Source of the DNA: an uncultured Bacilli bacterium
Lineage (GTDB): Bacteria > Bacillota_I > Bacilli_A > RF39 > UBA660
NCBI GenBank assembly: GCA_934102055.1
Contig: CAKOSE010000022.1
Location: forward strand, 1-17,607
DNA: 17,607 nt
Direction of reading: 5' to 3'
Numbering within the stretch: position 1 is the stretch's first letter; every line of letters starts with the position of its first letter. Under the pieces are notes generated by a model, which was not told where the DNA came from, made no database searches, and saw only the letters and a list, made by a program, of their open reading frames with translations. Both the position numbers and the translations under genes were made by a program. Below, piece by piece: positions 1-7,182 of the stretch.

Positions 1-935
1 GCAGCAAAATTAGTAAGCAAAGTAACAGGAATAGTCTCATGATTAAATGTAGTAATAGCAATATAAAAAGCAGGAAGAAGTATCGCTATAAAAAAAGCCA
101 AATATCTAATAATCCTAGTAAAAGTAACATTGATATTACTTTGATAATTATCTTCACTAGCATGAAACATATCTCCAAAAAAAGTTGGAATAATAAGTAA
201 ATAAGGAGAGTTCTCAGTCATAACACAAACCTTACCATCTAAAAGAGCAAGACAAGCAGTATCAGGTCTTTCAGTAGTAGCAATCGTTGGGAATGTACTA
301 TGTTTAGTCTCAATACATTCCCTTATATAAGTACTATCCATAATACAATCTATATCAATATTTTTAATCCTAGTAACAACATCATTTACAAGTTCTTCCT
401 TTGCAATATTATCCATATAAAGAATAGCAACTTGTGTTCTTGTCTGCTTTCCAACAACCTCTTCCTTTATTACCAAATCATTTGTTTTTACCCTTTTTCT
501 AATCAATCCTAAGTTAGTTTCATAGTTCTCAGTAAAAGCATCCTTCGGCCCACTTATAGACTGTTCAGTCATTGGTTCAGAAACACCACGATATAAATCC
601 TGTCTTGTCTCAACAACAAAAGGATAACCCTTCTCAAACATAATCGCAGTAAACCCAGCATTAATCTTAGTATAAAGATCATTTTTATCCTTAACATCTT
701 CTATAACATTTTCAGGAAGTTCACTCTCTAAATGATCATGTATATTTTTCCTAGTAAGCCTCTTATTAAAATTAGTAAGTCTTCTCAAAATAAAATCATT
801 AATATTATCACTTTTACTAACTGAAGTATTATATATAAGAAGAACTTCCTTTCTACCAATTTTTATCTTTCTAAATATAATATCCGGAGAATCATGAAAA
901 TCACTCTTTATAATCTCTATTTGTTTATCTAGCAT
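1..935 (-). CDS. Spore germination protein, GerA family (partial, N-terminal 311 residues)
   Basis: Subunit A of a germinant receptor (GerAA/GerBA/GerKA/SpoVAF type), which sits in the inner spore membrane and takes part in nutrient sensing and ion release. The gene runs off the left edge, so only the cytoplasmic N-terminal domain and the first membrane helix are visible. Family hallmarks are the RGVSEPMTEQSISGPKDAF block followed by a TN-x-LIRKR segment (residues about 116-148), a TERPD motif near residue 221 and a hydrophobic helix at about 276-297. The start is the ATG at 935-933, preceded by AAAGGTGATGGT. The gene is divergent from the LysR regulator at 1348. GerA subunits usually lie in a three-gene operon; partners, if present, would be beyond the left edge. 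I could not find a convincing sporulation sigma-factor promoter. The family call is firm; the exact paralogue is not. Confidence 0.9.
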   Translation of the reverse strand, partial: MLDKQIEIIKSDFHDSPDIIFRKIKIGRKEVLLIYNTSVSKSDNINDFILRRLTNFNKRLTRKNIHDHLESELPENVIEDVKDKNDLYTKINAGFTAIMFEKGYPFVVETRQDLYRGVSEPMTEQSISGPKDAFTENYETNLGLIRKRVKTNDLVIKEEVVGKQTRTQVAILYMDNIAKEELVNDVVTRIKNIDIDCIMDSTYIRECIETKHSTFPTIATTERPDTACLALLDGKVCVMTENSPYLLIIPTFFGDMFHASEDNYQSNINVTFTRIIRYLAFFIAILLPAFYIAITTFNHETIPVTLLTNFA

Positions 936-1058
936 ACCATCACCTTTATATTATTGTGTAAAATAAATAAAAAAACATACTAAAATTAAAATATTAAATC
1001 ATAATAACAAAAATATAAAAACTAAAAGATATAACATAAATAAAAATAATTATGATAC

Positions 1059-1162
1059 AATAGTATTGTTGCAATAAAAGAAGACAAATGATACTAAAAC
1101 GAATTATAAACGATTACCCAAAATTTTGTTAGTTGCTACAATAAAATATTAATAGTATTGTT
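1059..1162. repeat. 12-base direct repeat pair, possible operator
   Basis: AATAGTATTGTT occurs at 1059-1070 and again at 1151-1162. The first copy is part of ACAATA-G-TATTGT, a 13-base palindrome around a single central base. The region lies upstream of a LysR-type regulator, a class that often binds imperfect palindromes near its own promoter, so an operator role is possible. In DNA this AT-rich, chance repeats of this length are not rare. Confidence 0.3.
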
Positions 1163-1193
1163 ATTTAGGATTATTAGAAATTTAACATATGCA

Positions 1194-1222
1194 TTGAAAC
1201 TATTTTATTCTTATGATAAAAT
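1194..1222 (+). promoter_or_regulatory. Candidate sigma-A promoter for the first LysR gene
   Basis: TTGAAA (1194-1199) and TAAAAT (1217-1222) are separated by 17 bases. This predicts a leader of about 120 bases before the ATG at 1348. The AT-rich context limits confidence. Confidence 0.4.
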
Positions 1223-1347
1223 ATAACCAAAATTTAAGTTGTAGTGTTTTATGCAAAATCTTGTATATTCAAAATAAAGAATAAATGATTAAAAGTTTTT
1301 ATCAGAATGGGAATTTAAATAATAAATAAGGAGGTGCAAAAAAATCT

Positions 1348-2262
1348 ATGATTAATACCAATATAGACTTAAACTTATATAAAACCTTTTATGCTGTCGC
1401 AAAGCATGGAGGATTTTCAAAAGCCTCTGAAGTATTATATGTTTCACAACCAGCAGTCAGCGCATCAATAAAAAAACTTGAAGAACAATTAGGACTGAAA
1501 TTATTTAAAAGAGATAATAAGTTATTTCAACTAACTAGAGCTGGGGAACAATTATTATTTTACGTTGAATCAATGTTAAATACTATGGAAATTGCAGAGC
1601 AAAAAGTAAAAGAAAACTCAATATCAATAAATAATGAAATAAAAATTGGAGTTCCATCACATATAAACATTTTTATACTTAATGATTTAATTGAAGAATA
1701 CTTAAAGTTTAATGATAAAATGAGGTTTACATTAGTCAATCGCTCAACAAATGAAATGTTAGATATGTTATATAAAAAAGAGTTAGATTTATTAGTCGAT
1801 AATGATGCTCCAATTTTAAATAAAATTAAAAATTGCTGTATTACAAGAATATGTGCTATTGAAAATTGTTTCGTCGGAGCAGAAAAATACAAAGAATTTT
1901 CAGAACAAGTACATACTTTTAGTGAATTAAATGAACAATCATTATTATTACCAGCTACTAGAACACTTACTCGTAATGAATTGGAAAAAGTAGTAAGGCT
2001 ATTTGATAGAAACCTAGTTTTAAAACCCAAAATAGATGTTTCAATAACTGAGGTTATGTATGATTTAGTAATTCGTAATATTGGTATAGGGTATTTTCCA
2101 AGAAAATTTGTAAAAAAAGATATTCAACAAAAAAAATTATTTGAAATAAAAACCACATTGCCTTTGCCAAAAACAGAAATATGTTGTATATATATTCCAG
2201 AAACAATCAGCAATTGTTCTATGAACTTTATCAAATATATTGAAAATAAGTTATCATCTTAA
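1348..2262 (+). CDS. LysR-type transcriptional regulator (first of tandem pair)
   Basis: A 304-residue protein, the usual length for LysR-type regulators. The N-terminal winged helix-turn-helix spans about residues 8-65 (NLYKTFYAVAKHGGFSKAS, then SQPAVSASIKKLEEQLG and LFKR). A linker helix and a two-lobed periplasmic-binding-protein-like effector domain follow, with the IKIGVPSHI strand that commonly opens the effector domain near residue 95. The start is the ATG at 1348, about 11 bases after AAGGAGGTG (1328-1336). The gene is a clear relative of the regulator at 2601: both share NLYK-x-FY-x-VAK, YVSQPA and the G-x-PSHI block. It probably acts as an autoregulated activator or repressor, and the downstream small-protein/permease operon is a plausible target by position. 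The effector is unknown. Confidence 0.93.
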   Translation: MINTNIDLNLYKTFYAVAKHGGFSKASEVLYVSQPAVSASIKKLEEQLGLKLFKRDNKLFQLTRAGEQLLFYVESMLNTMEIAEQKVKENSISINNEIKIGVPSHINIFILNDLIEEYLKFNDKMRFTLVNRSTNEMLDMLYKKELDLLVDNDAPILNKIKNCCITRICAIENCFVGAEKYKEFSEQVHTFSELNEQSLLLPATRTLTRNELEKVVRLFDRNLVLKPKIDVSITEVMYDLVIRNIGIGYFPRKFVKKDIQQKKLFEIKTTLPLPKTEICCIYIPETISNCSMNFIKYIENKLSS

Positions 2263-2281
2263 AAAGATACTAAGAAAATAA

Positions 2282-2419
2282 ATAAAAGCACTAACTACAG
2301 CATGTATAGATTTCGTTTTTGAAGAACTGAAAATTGATGATAGCAAAAACTTAAAAAATAAAATAGATTATTACTTTGAAAGAATTGATAACAGATGTAG
2401 CAAGGAAAATAATAAATGA
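2282..2419 (+). pseudogene. Short open frame without a normal start, probable gene remnant
   Basis: A 45-codon open frame follows a TAA at 2279-2281 and ends in TGA at 2417-2419. It encodes an acidic helical peptide containing ACIDFVFEELKIDD. No ATG, GTG or TTG lies in frame; the first codon is ATA and no ribosome binding site precedes it. The stop overlaps the ATG of the next small frame as ATGA, the classic arrangement of a translationally coupled pair. That arrangement suggests the fragment is the 3' end of a former gene. I recognise no family. It could also be noncoding. Confidence 0.3.
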
Positions 2420-2523
2420 AAAATATAGAAGAAGAAATAAGATTAGAGGTAACAAAAATTGTAAATATTGTTTTAAGTTTCTTGAAAAAAATTCCCATTT
2501 CAAATGAACAAAATAATCCTTAA
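2416..2523 (+). CDS. Possible 35-residue small protein, unknown function
   Basis: This small frame starts at ATG 2416-2418, with AAGGA (2402-2406) about nine bases upstream, and overlaps the preceding frame's stop as ATGA. The peptide is one predicted amphipathic helix (IEEEIRLEVTKIVNIVLSFL) followed by a polar tail ending SNEQNNP. The heptad-like spacing of I/V/L would suit a small protein partner or membrane-surface helix. No family is recognised. It may be a real microprotein or the tail of a degraded two-gene insertion between the LysR genes. Confidence 0.35.
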   Translation: MKNIEEEIRLEVTKIVNIVLSFLKKIPISNEQNNP

Positions 2524-2600
2524 TAAACTTAGTAAATTTTCATATTTTTTATAAGTGTATTAAAAATAAATTATTAAAATAAATGTTACAAGGAGAAAAA

Positions 2601-3500
2601 ATGAAAGAAAATATTAATTTAAATTTATATAAAATTTTTTATGAAGTAGCAAAAAATGGTAGCGTTAATATAACAGCTCAAAAATCTTATGTTTCACAAC
2701 CAGCAATTAGCAAATCTATAAAATCATTAGAACAAGCATATCAACAAAAATTATTTCATAGGACTTCAAAAGGAATGGTTTTGACTGAAAGTGGAGAACA
2801 ATTATATAAATGTGTTGATGAAGCATTAAGTACGCTCAATTACGCAGAAGAACAACTATTTGCAAAAAATAATATAAAAAAGGGAACATTAAAAATTGGT
2901 GCTCCATCCCATATTATTTCTCTTGTTTTAATAGAAAAAATATATGCTTTTCATAAAAAATATCCAAATATTGAAATGACAATAATTTGTAGATCAACTG
3001 AAGAACTAATAAAAATGTTAAGAAATGATAACATAGATATTATAATAGATATCATATCATATAAAGATGAAATTTCTGGTTTGTCTACAAAAAAATTGAA
3101 AGAAATGGTCCATTGTTTTGTAGTTAAAAAGGATTCAGATTTCATAAATTATAGAAAAAAACATAGTCTAAAAGAACTAGAAAACTTGCCATTAATACTA
3201 CCAGCAAAACATAGTTCACACAGAAGAAAAATAGAAGAAATAGCCAAAATGCATCAGACAAAATATAATAATGTATTTTCTATAGAAACAAGTGAAATAA
3301 TTTGTGAAGCAGTAAAGAATAACTGTGGAATAGGCTACATTTTAGAAGATGTCGTTAAAAAAGACTTGCAAGAAGGAACTATGAAAAAAATACAATTAAA
3401 AGAAAAACTTCCAAAAGTATCATTATACCTAATATACAAAGAAAAAAATCTCTCATCATATTCGTTAACCTTCATAACAGATTACTTAAAAGAGATTTAA
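2601..3500 (+). CDS. LysR-type transcriptional regulator (second of tandem pair)
   Basis: A 299-residue regulator with an N-terminal winged helix-turn-helix (NLYKIFYEVAKNGSVNITAQ, then YVSQPAISKSIKSLEQAYQQ and LFHR) and a C-terminal effector-binding domain beginning near KIGAPSHI. I chose ATG 2601 because AAGGAG (2590-2595) sits five bases upstream. The ATG at 2583 would add six residues and place the ribosome binding site inside the gene. It resembles the regulator at 1348 over its whole length, so the pair looks like an old tandem duplication with diverged effector domains. A terminator at 3576-3612 separates it from the small-protein operon, which it is well placed to regulate. The ligand is not deducible. 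Confidence 0.93.
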   Translation: MKENINLNLYKIFYEVAKNGSVNITAQKSYVSQPAISKSIKSLEQAYQQKLFHRTSKGMVLTESGEQLYKCVDEALSTLNYAEEQLFAKNNIKKGTLKIGAPSHIISLVLIEKIYAFHKKYPNIEMTIICRSTEELIKMLRNDNIDIIIDIISYKDEISGLSTKKLKEMVHCFVVKKDSDFINYRKKHSLKELENLPLILPAKHSSHRRKIEEIAKMHQTKYNNVFSIETSEIICEAVKNNCGIGYILEDVVKKDLQEGTMKKIQLKEKLPKVSLYLIYKEKNLSSYSLTFITDYLKEI

Positions 3501-3575
3501 ACACTATACACAAGCAAATATTATTGAAATAGTTGTCCAGTAATATGCATAAACGCACATAAGTGATAATTATTT

Positions 3576-3612
3576 AAACAGCCAACACAATTATGTATTG
3601 GCTGTTTTTTGT
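3576..3612 (+). terminator. Rho-independent terminator after second LysR gene
   Basis: AAACAGCCAA (3576-3585) pairs perfectly with TTGGCTGTTT (3598-3607), with a 12-base loop and an unbroken T run. It ends the LysR transcript about 75 bases after the stop codon. Confidence 0.85.
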
Positions 3613-3655
3613 TACTTTTCCATTTTTTACCATAACAAAAAGTAATAACTATTAT
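3612..3655 (+). promoter_or_regulatory. Candidate promoter with overlapping inverted repeat for the small-protein operon
   Basis: TTACCA (3627-3632) and TATTAT (3650-3655) are 17 bases apart, giving a leader of about 60 bases before the gene at 3720. An inverted repeat, TTACTTTT (3612-3619) and AAAAGTAA (3638-3645), straddles the -35 box, as expected for a regulator site. Two LysR genes lie immediately upstream, so control by one of them is a reasonable inference. Neither box is a strong match. Confidence 0.4.
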
Positions 3656-3719
3656 AAAAAATATATATTTGTAATTTCTAAATAACTATCATATGATGAT
3701 ATTGAAAGGAGAAACAAAA

Positions 3720-4067
3720 ATGAAAAAAGAAGAAATTAAAAAAGAAATAAAAATAGGAGAGCAAGTTCATATTAAAAAAGAGGAACCAAAACCAACAAAA
3801 GATATAAAACCCCTAGAACCAGAAGAAATTAAAATACATCATGTAAAAGATTTAAAGCCTAATTTACAAAAAAAAGAGAAACTAGAGGATGAGTTAAATC
3901 ATGAAGAAAAACCTAAACTTTTAACACCACAAGAAAAACTTGAAATTATAATTAATTTGTGTGGGAGCAAAAAAGAATTAAAAGAAGTACTTATCAGCAT
4001 CAATAATTTAGTCATTGATGCACCAAAACAAATTCAAACTGAAGTAAAAGTGAAAAAATTAAAATAA
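3720..4067 (+). CDS. Small Lys/Glu/Pro-rich protein of unknown function
   Basis: A 115-residue protein, first gene of the 3720-6466 operon. I chose ATG 3720 because AAAGGAG (3705-3711) lies eight bases upstream; an ATG at 3693 would add nine residues but lacks a good site. Residues 1-67 are low-complexity and highly charged, with alternating K, E and P (for example EEPKPTKDIKPLEPEE), and look disordered. Residues 68-115 look folded: an alpha-helical stretch beginning LTPQEKLEIIINLCGSKKEL and a tail IDAPKQIQTEVKV. That tail resembles the SPTEIQIVLKV segment of the next protein. There is no signal peptide or membrane segment, so it is probably cytoplasmic. I do not recognise a family; a structural, scaffold or partner-binding role is only a guess. 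Confidence 0.75.
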   Translation: MKKEEIKKEIKIGEQVHIKKEEPKPTKDIKPLEPEEIKIHHVKDLKPNLQKKEKLEDELNHEEKPKLLTPQEKLEIIINLCGSKKELKEVLISINNLVIDAPKQIQTEVKVKKLK

Positions 4068-4087
4068 TAAAAAAGGAGAGAAAAAAT

Positions 4088-4429
4088 ATGGAAGATAAAA
4101 AAATAATCGAAGAAAAATTGAAAAGATTTGAAGAATTATTAGAAAAGTTAGAAAGAATAAGTGATGAAAAACAACATCATCATCATAAAGAACGTTTACA
4201 TGAAGGACCACATCATAAAAAACCACATCCACCAGTACCATTGCATGAAAGAAGAGACTTAAAAATAGATTTTATTAGTAACAAAGAATTGATAGAAGTA
4301 ATATTTGGAGATGAAGATACAGCAAAAGCAGTAATAGATATAATTACTACTAGTCCAACAGAAATACAAATAGTATTAAAGGTAGTTCTTGATTTATATA
4401 ACAAAGTAAATTCATTAAAAGGAGAATAG
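4088..4429 (+). CDS. Small histidine-rich protein of unknown function, possible metal binder
   Basis: A 113-residue protein with ATG 4088 and AAGGAGAG (4073-4080) upstream, 20 bases after the preceding gene. It has three parts. Residues 1-28 form a probable coiled coil (EEKLKRFEELLEKLERI). Residues 30-53 form a linker with nine histidines, including HHHH at 30-33, HH at 42-43 and several prolines. Residues 57-113 form a small folded domain (KELIEVIFGDEDTAKAVIDI, then TSPTEIQIVLKVV). Histidine-rich linkers of this kind store or pass on Ni, Zn or Co in proteins such as HypB, UreE and SlyD, so metal binding is a fair inference. The operon also encodes an ion-transporter-like permease. No known family is recognised, and the histidines could equally be a pH-sensing or phase-forming segment. 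Confidence 0.78.
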   Translation: MEDKKIIEEKLKRFEELLEKLERISDEKQHHHHKERLHEGPHHKKPHPPVPLHERRDLKIDFISNKELIEVIFGDEDTAKAVIDIITTSPTEIQIVLKVVLDLYNKVNSLKGE

Positions 4430-4431
4430 TT

Positions 4432-4605
4432 ATGAATTTAGGTATAAGATTTTCATCACCAATACCTGATGAAAATGATCTTAAATTATTATCTGAATCC
4501 TTTGATAATAATGAAACAAAATTAGGAGAAATTCTTAATGAAGCACCATATGAGATATCTGTACTTGCATGTTTACTAAAAAAGATAGATAAACTTATCA
4601 AATGA
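4432..4605 (+). CDS. 57-residue protein of unknown function
   Basis: The gene starts at ATG 4432, three bases after the previous stop, with AAAAGGAGAA overlapping the end of that gene. It ends in TGA 4603-4605, overlapping the next gene's ATG as ATGA, so it is translationally coupled on both sides. The protein has an N-terminal segment MNLGIRFSSPIPDEND, an acidic middle and a C-terminal helix (ISVLACLLKKIDKLIK). Its NEAPYEISV stretch lines up with TSPTEIQIV of the His-rich protein. The tight packing and good ribosome binding site argue that it is a real gene in spite of its size. No family is recognised. Confidence 0.7.
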   Translation: MNLGIRFSSPIPDENDLKLLSESFDNNETKLGEILNEAPYEISVLACLLKKIDKLIK

Positions 4606-5180
4606 ATATAAGGGATACTCTAAATGAAATAGGTATTTTTGAAACCAATTTACAAATAGAAAAATATATTGATGATGAAGCACTGTTAAAAAGTGTTTCA
4701 TCAGAAATACCTGTGCCAATACAGTGTGAGACAAAAACAATAGTAAATAATGCAGTTAATAAGATTATAGATATGAATAAAAAAAATATTTTTCTACTTT
4801 CAAATGAAATTACATTGATTGAAAAATTATTGCTTCATAAAGAAAAAATAGAAAATATATTAGTATGTTTATCAAGAAATTTATCAGAAGAACAAGTAAG
4901 TAATATTAAAAGTAATATACCAAAAAATAATAATGTAACGTTTATTAATGAATTAGAATATCCAAGTATTATAAAGCCCAAAGATTCAATAATATTAGTA
5001 GTAGGGTATAAAAACGTAAATAATTGCATTGTAACTGATAATACCTATAGAATGTTGGAAATATATAAAAGTTTTTTAGGGAAAAAAGTATTTATAAGCT
5101 GCATCAGTGAAAATGTAAAAGTAAAACAGAAGAATTTCATTAGTATAAATGGTAAAAATTACTTTGATATAATTATTTAG
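4602..5180 (+). CDS. Conserved-looking alpha/beta protein of unknown function
   Basis: A 192-residue protein overlapping the previous gene by four bases (ATGA). There is no clear ribosome binding site of its own, so it probably depends on translational coupling. Alternating strand-like hydrophobic runs (NIFLLSN, NILVCLSRN, DSIILVVGY, KKVFISCI) separated by helices suggest one Rossmann-like or doubly wound alpha/beta domain over residues 45-170. The N-terminal 40 residues are helical and polar. There is no membrane segment. I do not recognise a family or a catalytic motif. Its position directly before the permease gene, with an 11-base gap, suggests a cytoplasmic partner or enzyme acting on the transported substrate; this is inference only. 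Confidence 0.75.
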   Translation: MNIRDTLNEIGIFETNLQIEKYIDDEALLKSVSSEIPVPIQCETKTIVNNAVNKIIDMNKKNIFLLSNEITLIEKLLLHKEKIENILVCLSRNLSEEQVSNIKSNIPKNNNVTFINELEYPSIIKPKDSIILVVGYKNVNNCIVTDNTYRMLEIYKSFLGKKVFISCISENVKVKQKNFISINGKNYFDIII

Positions 5181-5191
5181 AGGTAAATATA

Positions 5192-6466
5192 GTGAAAGAA
5201 AAATTAAAAGAAAATATATCAGGTTATGTATTATTGGCTTCAATATTTATTGCTTCTACAATAATTGCTTTAATAAAAAATATCTCAATAACTACTATAA
5301 TGAAAGATTATCAATTTAGTGTTTTAATAATATTAATAGTAATGGAACTATTTACAAATTTGATTTCTAGTACGGGGATAATTGAGAAAATTTCATTAAA
5401 AATTTCAGTTCTGTCTAAAGGAAATAAAAAAAAGTGTTTAATTTTATTTGGAATATTAATTTTCTTTGTGTCAGCATTTTTAAATAATATAACAGCAGTA
5501 TTAATAGTACTACCAATAATATTTGTCTTATTAAAAGCAATAGGAATAAATCAAAAGTATGTAAATATATTCTTTGCAGTTATACTGGCATTATCAAATA
5601 CAGGAGGTGCTTCATCTCCAATAGGAGATTTTCCAGCCATAGTGATTATGAATAGTGGAATTACTTCATTTAAAGCATACTTATTTAGAGCATTTCCATT
5701 TTTCTTTATTATATCAATAGCATTAATATCTTGGTGGCAATTATTCATAAAGGAAAATGACAAAACAGACAAAAAAAAGAATTTATCAATAGACTTGTTA
5801 CAAAGCAAATATAAAAATATAGAAGTAAATAAAAAAGTTTTAAATGGATTGTTAGTAATATTCGTATTAATGTTTATATGTTGGAGCACTGTTCCACAAG
5901 ATTTAATACCACCAGAAGTTATTGCACTGCTTGGATGTGTGATAGGAATAGTATATTCAGCAATGTGTGGAGTTCAAATTAAATCATTAGTTGATTTTAA
6001 ACCAGTTCTTACAATAGCCTCATTTTTATTTTTAGCTAATGTCATATCACATACTGGAGTATTAACAACATTGGCAAATTCTATGCAAAATATAATAACA
6101 AATCCTAAACTATTGCTAATAGTAATTATGTTATTAACATCATTGATTTCTGGTTTATTCGGAGCAGGTCCAGCAGCATCAGCAATGATGCCAGTAATAA
6201 TTTATTTGTGCGAAACGACATTCAAAGCTCAATCAGATTGGGTTGCAATAGCATACGCTGCTTCAATATGTGCAGGTAGTTCATTATTTATGTGGTCAGC
6301 TACCGCAGGATTCATTTTATCTAAAAATGTAAACGAAGCCAACCTTATTGATTCTAAAAGGAAAAAAATGATGTGGGGAATATCAAATTATTTAAAATAT
6401 GGAATTCAAAATTATATAATTCAAATAACTCTTTCAATTGCAATGATAATTGTTGTAATAATGTAA
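5192..6466 (+). CDS. ArsB/NhaD-like permease (ion transporter superfamily)
   Basis: A 424-residue integral membrane protein with about 10-12 predicted helices. The NNITAVLIVLPIIFVL segment followed by LALSNTGGASSPIGDFPAIV is the paired hairpin/helix signature of the ArsB/NhaD/CitM/SLC13 ion transporter superfamily, where N-T-G-G-x-x-x-P-I-G-D-x-P contributes to the substrate site. A second half-repeat, ISGLFGAGPAASAMMPVIIYL and later ICAGSSLFMWSATAG, is the inverted-topology counterpart. The start is GTG 5192 with AGAGGT overlapping the previous stop codon. It is the last gene of the operon beginning at 3720. The substrate (arsenite, sodium/proton, dicarboxylate or other anion) cannot be deduced. 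No arsR or arsC lies nearby, which argues against a plain arsenic resistance role. Confidence 0.85.
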   Translation: MKEKLKENISGYVLLASIFIASTIIALIKNISITTIMKDYQFSVLIILIVMELFTNLISSTGIIEKISLKISVLSKGNKKKCLILFGILIFFVSAFLNNITAVLIVLPIIFVLLKAIGINQKYVNIFFAVILALSNTGGASSPIGDFPAIVIMNSGITSFKAYLFRAFPFFFIISIALISWWQLFIKENDKTDKKKNLSIDLLQSKYKNIEVNKKVLNGLLVIFVLMFICWSTVPQDLIPPEVIALLGCVIGIVYSAMCGVQIKSLVDFKPVLTIASFLFLANVISHTGVLTTLANSMQNIITNPKLLLIVIMLLTSLISGLFGAGPAASAMMPVIIYLCETTFKAQSDWVAIAYAASICAGSSLFMWSATAGFILSKNVNEANLIDSKRKKMMWGISNYLKYGIQNYIIQITLSIAMIIVVIM

Positions 6467-6512
6467 ATAAAAAATGCTTTGATTTGTAGTTCAAAATAAA
6501 ACATTTTTTATT
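6466..6512 (+). terminator. Weak AT-rich stem-loop after permease operon
   Basis: AATAAAAAATG (6466-6476) is the exact reverse complement of CATTTTTTATT (6502-6512), with an inner TTTGA/TCAAA pair in the loop. The T-rich right arm could end the operon transcript, but the stem lacks G/C pairs. The remaining 230 bases before the next gene hold nothing else I can support apart from its ribosome binding site. Confidence 0.4.
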
Positions 6513-6741
6513 CGCAATAGCCAAATATGATTTTGCAGAATGGTTCAAGAAAAACAAAAGTAATTATAGGTAGCACTACTAAAAGGTATATTTAAAAAAC
6601 AATATGCTTTTTTTAAGCAAAAAAAACAATATAATATCCAAAAAAATAAACAACAAAACAACAAAAAAATTTCCACAAACAAGAAGTTTTATGGGACAAT
6701 ATATTTGTCGTAATAAAGGAAAAGGCAGAAAGGAGTAAAAT

Positions 6742-7179
6742 ATGAAAAAAAGAAGTAATAGTTTATATATAATAAGTTTAACAATAACATTAATATTATC
6801 ATTAATAGCAATTGCAGTAGCACTAATACTAATTAATAGTAACAATTTTGAATTATGGAGAACAAGAGCAGGAGAATCTTCCATAATTAAATTTGTTTTA
6901 TTTACATTTATATTACCAGTAATAACATCACTTACTGGAATAGTACTAGGTACAATAAGTATGTTTAAACAAAACATAACTCTAACATATATAGCAAGTT
7001 TTATAATTTCAATATTTGACATATACTGGGTACTAGTAATATTTGTAATTCTATGTGAAATAGTAAATACAAACTTTGTAAGCATTCCAAACTTTATAGT
7101 AAACGTAATAATCTTAACAACATTATTATCAATAAACTTTATAGGATTAATTAAACAAAGAAAACTAATAAAAAACTAA
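6742..7179 (+). CDS. Small membrane protein, four predicted helices
   Basis: A 145-residue hydrophobic protein with four probable transmembrane segments: about residues 9-31 (LYIISLTITLILSLIAIAVA), 48-70, 78-108 and 117-136. It has a short basic N terminus (MKKRSN) and a basic C-terminal tail (KQRKLIKN). The loop between helices 1 and 2 contains NNFELWRTRAGESS and probably lies outside or at the membrane surface. The start is ATG 6742, with AAAGGAG at 6729-6735. It stands alone, with a good terminator just after it. No family is recognised. Codon use is A-rich like its neighbours. Confidence 0.75.
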   Translation: MKKRSNSLYIISLTITLILSLIAIAVALILINSNNFELWRTRAGESSIIKFVLFTFILPVITSLTGIVLGTISMFKQNITLTYIASFIISIFDIYWVLVIFVILCEIVNTNFVSIPNFIVNVIILTTLLSINFIGLIKQRKLIKN

Positions 7180-7182
7180 ATA

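Larger units (their letters stand above)
936..1347. other. Divergent intergenic region between gerA-like gene and LysR gene
   Basis: This AT-rich stretch has no supportable gene. It holds the ribosome binding site of the minus-strand germination gene, a probable plus-strand promoter (1194-1222), and two copies of the 12-base sequence AATAGTATTGTT (1059-1070 and 1151-1162). The first copy lies inside the near-palindrome ACAATAGTATTGT. The length is generous for a region that only separates two divergent genes. Confidence 0.6.

Noticed and set aside
300..512. 70-codon plus-strand frame
   Set aside because: It lies wholly opposite the GerA coding sequence, which has clear family motifs. Its product is Asn/Ile/Phe-rich, as expected of an antisense shadow.
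1560..2030. 156-codon minus-strand frame
   Set aside because: It is antisense to the first LysR gene, with no ribosome binding site or recognisable domain. Its length follows from AT-rich codon bias.
5551..5889. 112-codon minus-strand frame inside the permease gene
   Set aside because: Antisense shadow of a clear membrane transporter gene.
3720..6466. Arsenic resistance operon
   Set aside because: The permease belongs to the wider superfamily, but no ArsR-type regulator, arsenate reductase or ArsA-like ATPase is present, and the small proteins have no link to known ars genes.
6579..7085. 168-codon minus-strand frame opposite the small membrane protein
   Set aside because: It is longer than the plus-strand gene, but the plus-strand frame has a strong ribosome binding site, normal membrane topology and a terminator placed just after it. 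The antisense hydrophobicity mirrors the U/A-rich codons.
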